Both the position numbers and the translations under genes were made by a program. The notes beneath the pieces were generated by a model that was not told the origin of the DNA, did no database searches, and worked only from the letters and a program-made list of their open reading frames with translations. Below, in pieces: positions 5,907 to 6,873 of a stretch of 6,873 bases of DNA. Source of the stretch: an uncultured Actinomycetes bacterium (GTDB lineage: Bacteria > Actinomycetota > Thermoleophilia > Solirubrobacterales > Thermoleophilaceae); contig CAMLNW010000148.1 of assembly GCA_946481495.1 (NCBI GenBank), positions 1-6,873 of the forward strand. The letters run 5' to 3'. Within the stretch, counting starts at the first letter, position 1, and every line of letters begins with the position of its first letter.

Positions 5907-6758
5907 ATGCCGGAGGGCGACACGATTCACAATGCGGCGCTGCGGGTTGGCAGTGCGCTGGTAGGCAAGGAGATCCTCGAGATCGAGACGCCCCATCCGC
6001 GCCATCGGATGGACCGCTGGCCGGAGCGGCTGGCGGGGCGGGCGGTGCGATCGGTCGACGCCCGCGGCAAGCACCTGTTCGTGCGCTTCGAAGGCGACCT
6101 GACGCTGCACTCCCACCTGCGGATGGGCGGCAAGTGGGGCGTCTACGAGCGCGGGCGGCGCTGGACCCGCGGCGCGCGTCGGGCCTGGCTCGTCATCCGG
6201 ACGGCCGCCCACGACGTCGTCCAGTTCGACGGCCCGGTGCTGGAGCTGATGACCGACTCGCGCACCCGCTTCGACCAGTTGCTCGCCGGTCTCGGGCCGG
6301 ACATCGTCGCCGACGAGTTCGACGAGGACGCCTACGTTCGCCGCATCCGCGAGGACGACCGGACGCGGGCGATCGGCGAGGCGCTGCCCGACCAGCGCAA
6401 CGTCGCCGGCATCGGCAACATCTGGAAGTCGGAGGGCTGCTTCATGGCGCGAGTCGACCCGTGGCGGCGTATGACCGACATCTCCGATGACGAGTTGCGC
6501 GAGCTCGCCCGCGCCATCCGGCCGGAGATTCGCGCGTCGGCCCGGCGCGGCGGCCCAATCGTCACGTATCGCGCCGTGACGACGGCTGGCGGTCCGCGCC
6601 GCGACGAGCGCCGCCCCGACGACCGCGACCGCCGCGCCGGCACCTACGTCTACGACCGCGCCGGCCTCCCATGCCGCGTCTGCTCCACACCGATCCTCGC
6701 CCGCGGACAGGGCGATGACAATCGCACTACATACTGGTGTCCGACATGCCAGGGCTGA
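5907..6758 (+). CDS. nei: Fpg/Nei-family DNA glycosylase/AP lyase (endonuclease VIII-like)
   Basis: Bifunctional base-excision enzyme that removes oxidised bases through a Schiff base on the N-terminal proline and then cuts the abasic site. The 283-residue product has the usual length. It starts MPEGDTIH: Pro2 (nucleophile after Met removal) and Glu3 fix the start at ATG 5907, since any upstream start would abolish catalysis. GKHLFVRF supplies the conserved hairpin lysine (probably Lys55), and [10 protein letters not shown] (68-77) is the void-filling/DNA-contact loop. [17 protein letters not shown] (160-176) is the helix-two-turn-helix. The C-terminal zinc finger has Cys256, Cys259, Cys278 and Cys281 with Arg273 in between. 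The PEGDTIH start favours an actinobacterial Nei over MutM, which usually begins PELPEVE. The gene follows lhr in mycobacteria too (from memory). It overlaps the following phosphodiesterase gene by 13 bp. Residues 228-244 ([17 protein letters not shown]) form a charged stretch before the zinc finger. Substrate range cannot be read from sequence. Confidence 0.94.
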   Translation: MPEGDTIHNAALRVGSALVGKEILEIETPHPRHRMDRWPERLAGRAVRSVDARGKHLFVRFEGDLTLHSHLRMGGKWGVYERGRRWTRGARRAWLVIRTAAHDVVQFDGPVLELMTDSRTRFDQLLAGLGPDIVADEFDEDAYVRRIREDDRTRAIGEALPDQRNVAGIGNIWKSEGCFMARVDPWRRMTDISDDELRELARAIRPEIRASARRGGPIVTYRAVTTAGGPRRDERRPDDRDRRAGTYVYDRAGLPCRVCSTPILARGQGDDNRTTYWCPTCQG

Positions 6759-6873
6759 TCCGAGTTGGACACAAGGGCGCCGACCACGTCGCGCCGGGCA
6801 ACACCGCCGAGAGCTTCGAAGCGGCGCTCGACCTCGGCGTCGACATGATCGAGTTCGACGTGATGCCGCTGCG
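6746..6873 (+). CDS. Glycerophosphodiester phosphodiesterase, N-terminal part (runs off the right edge)
   Basis: Hydrolyses glycerophosphodiesters to sn-glycerol 3-phosphate and an alcohol, normally in phospholipid turnover. Only 42 codons are in the window. They show the family's entry strand and first motif: [18 protein letters not shown], with His9 in the place of the catalytic HR(G) histidine, then [13 protein letters not shown], where Glu36 and Asp38 match the metal-binding E-x-D. Two departures from the consensus are visible: Lys10 replaces the usual Arg of HRG, and PGNT replaces PENT. The ATG at 6746 lies inside the end of the glycosylase gene (13-bp overlap, different frame), which suggests cotranscription and translational coupling; an in-frame GTG at 6737 is an alternative start. 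No clear Shine-Dalgarno is seen. No signal peptide is present, so a cytoplasmic enzyme is likely. Confidence 0.88.
   Translation, partial: MPGLIRVGHKGADHVAPGNTAESFEAALDLGVDMIEFDVMPL

Noticed and set aside
5690..5923. 77-codon - strand frame overlapping the 71-residue gene
   Set aside because: It crosses the divergent promoter region, is Arg/Ser-rich, lacks a membrane or domain signature, and is a frame-shifted shadow of the 71-residue gene.

Overview
The window is high-GC bacterial DNA (about 70% G+C in the genes I counted, with G/C-rich third codon positions). I infer an actinobacterium, most likely class Thermoleophilia (Solirubrobacterales-type). The reasons are the short secreted NlpC/P60-like enzyme with the YKWGGGHA / DCSGSVSYALRGG / FMSWG pattern I associate with that group, and a full-length actinobacterial Lhr followed by a Nei/Fpg glycosylase. 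The lineage call rests on memory, not on a search.

Layout from left to right. (1) Positions 1-585, + strand: a secreted cysteine endopeptidase-like protein whose reading frame is open to the left edge. (2) Positions 586-737: an intergenic region with a terminator-like GC hairpin and a perfect 24-bp palindrome upstream of the next gene. (3) Positions 738-5381, + strand: a 1547-residue Lhr helicase with all core motifs and the long C-terminal region. (4) Positions 5344-5814, - strand: two tiny two-helix membrane proteins (71 and 78 residues) in a segment of only about 50% G+C, convergent with lhr and overlapping its end by 38 bp. (5) Positions 5907-6758, + strand: a 283-residue Fpg/Nei-family DNA glycosylase. 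(6) From 6746 to the right edge, + strand: the start of a glycerophosphodiester phosphodiesterase that overlaps the glycosylase stop by 13 bp.

Functionally, the centre is a DNA repair neighbourhood. Lhr is a 3'-5' helicase with an AlkZ-like C-terminal region, and the Nei enzyme is a bifunctional glycosylase/lyase for oxidised bases. The two genes are adjacent in mycobacteria (Rv3296 lhr, Rv3297 nei, from memory). Here the pair is split by the low-GC, oppositely oriented membrane-protein pair, which looks like a later insertion.

No rRNA, tRNA, CRISPR array, transposase or integrase was seen. The items most worth a second look are the unknown membrane-protein pair, the palindrome upstream of lhr, the long acidic/Gly-rich linker between the two RecA domains of Lhr, and a possible leaderless start of the glycosylase. 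None of these by itself shows a new biological system.
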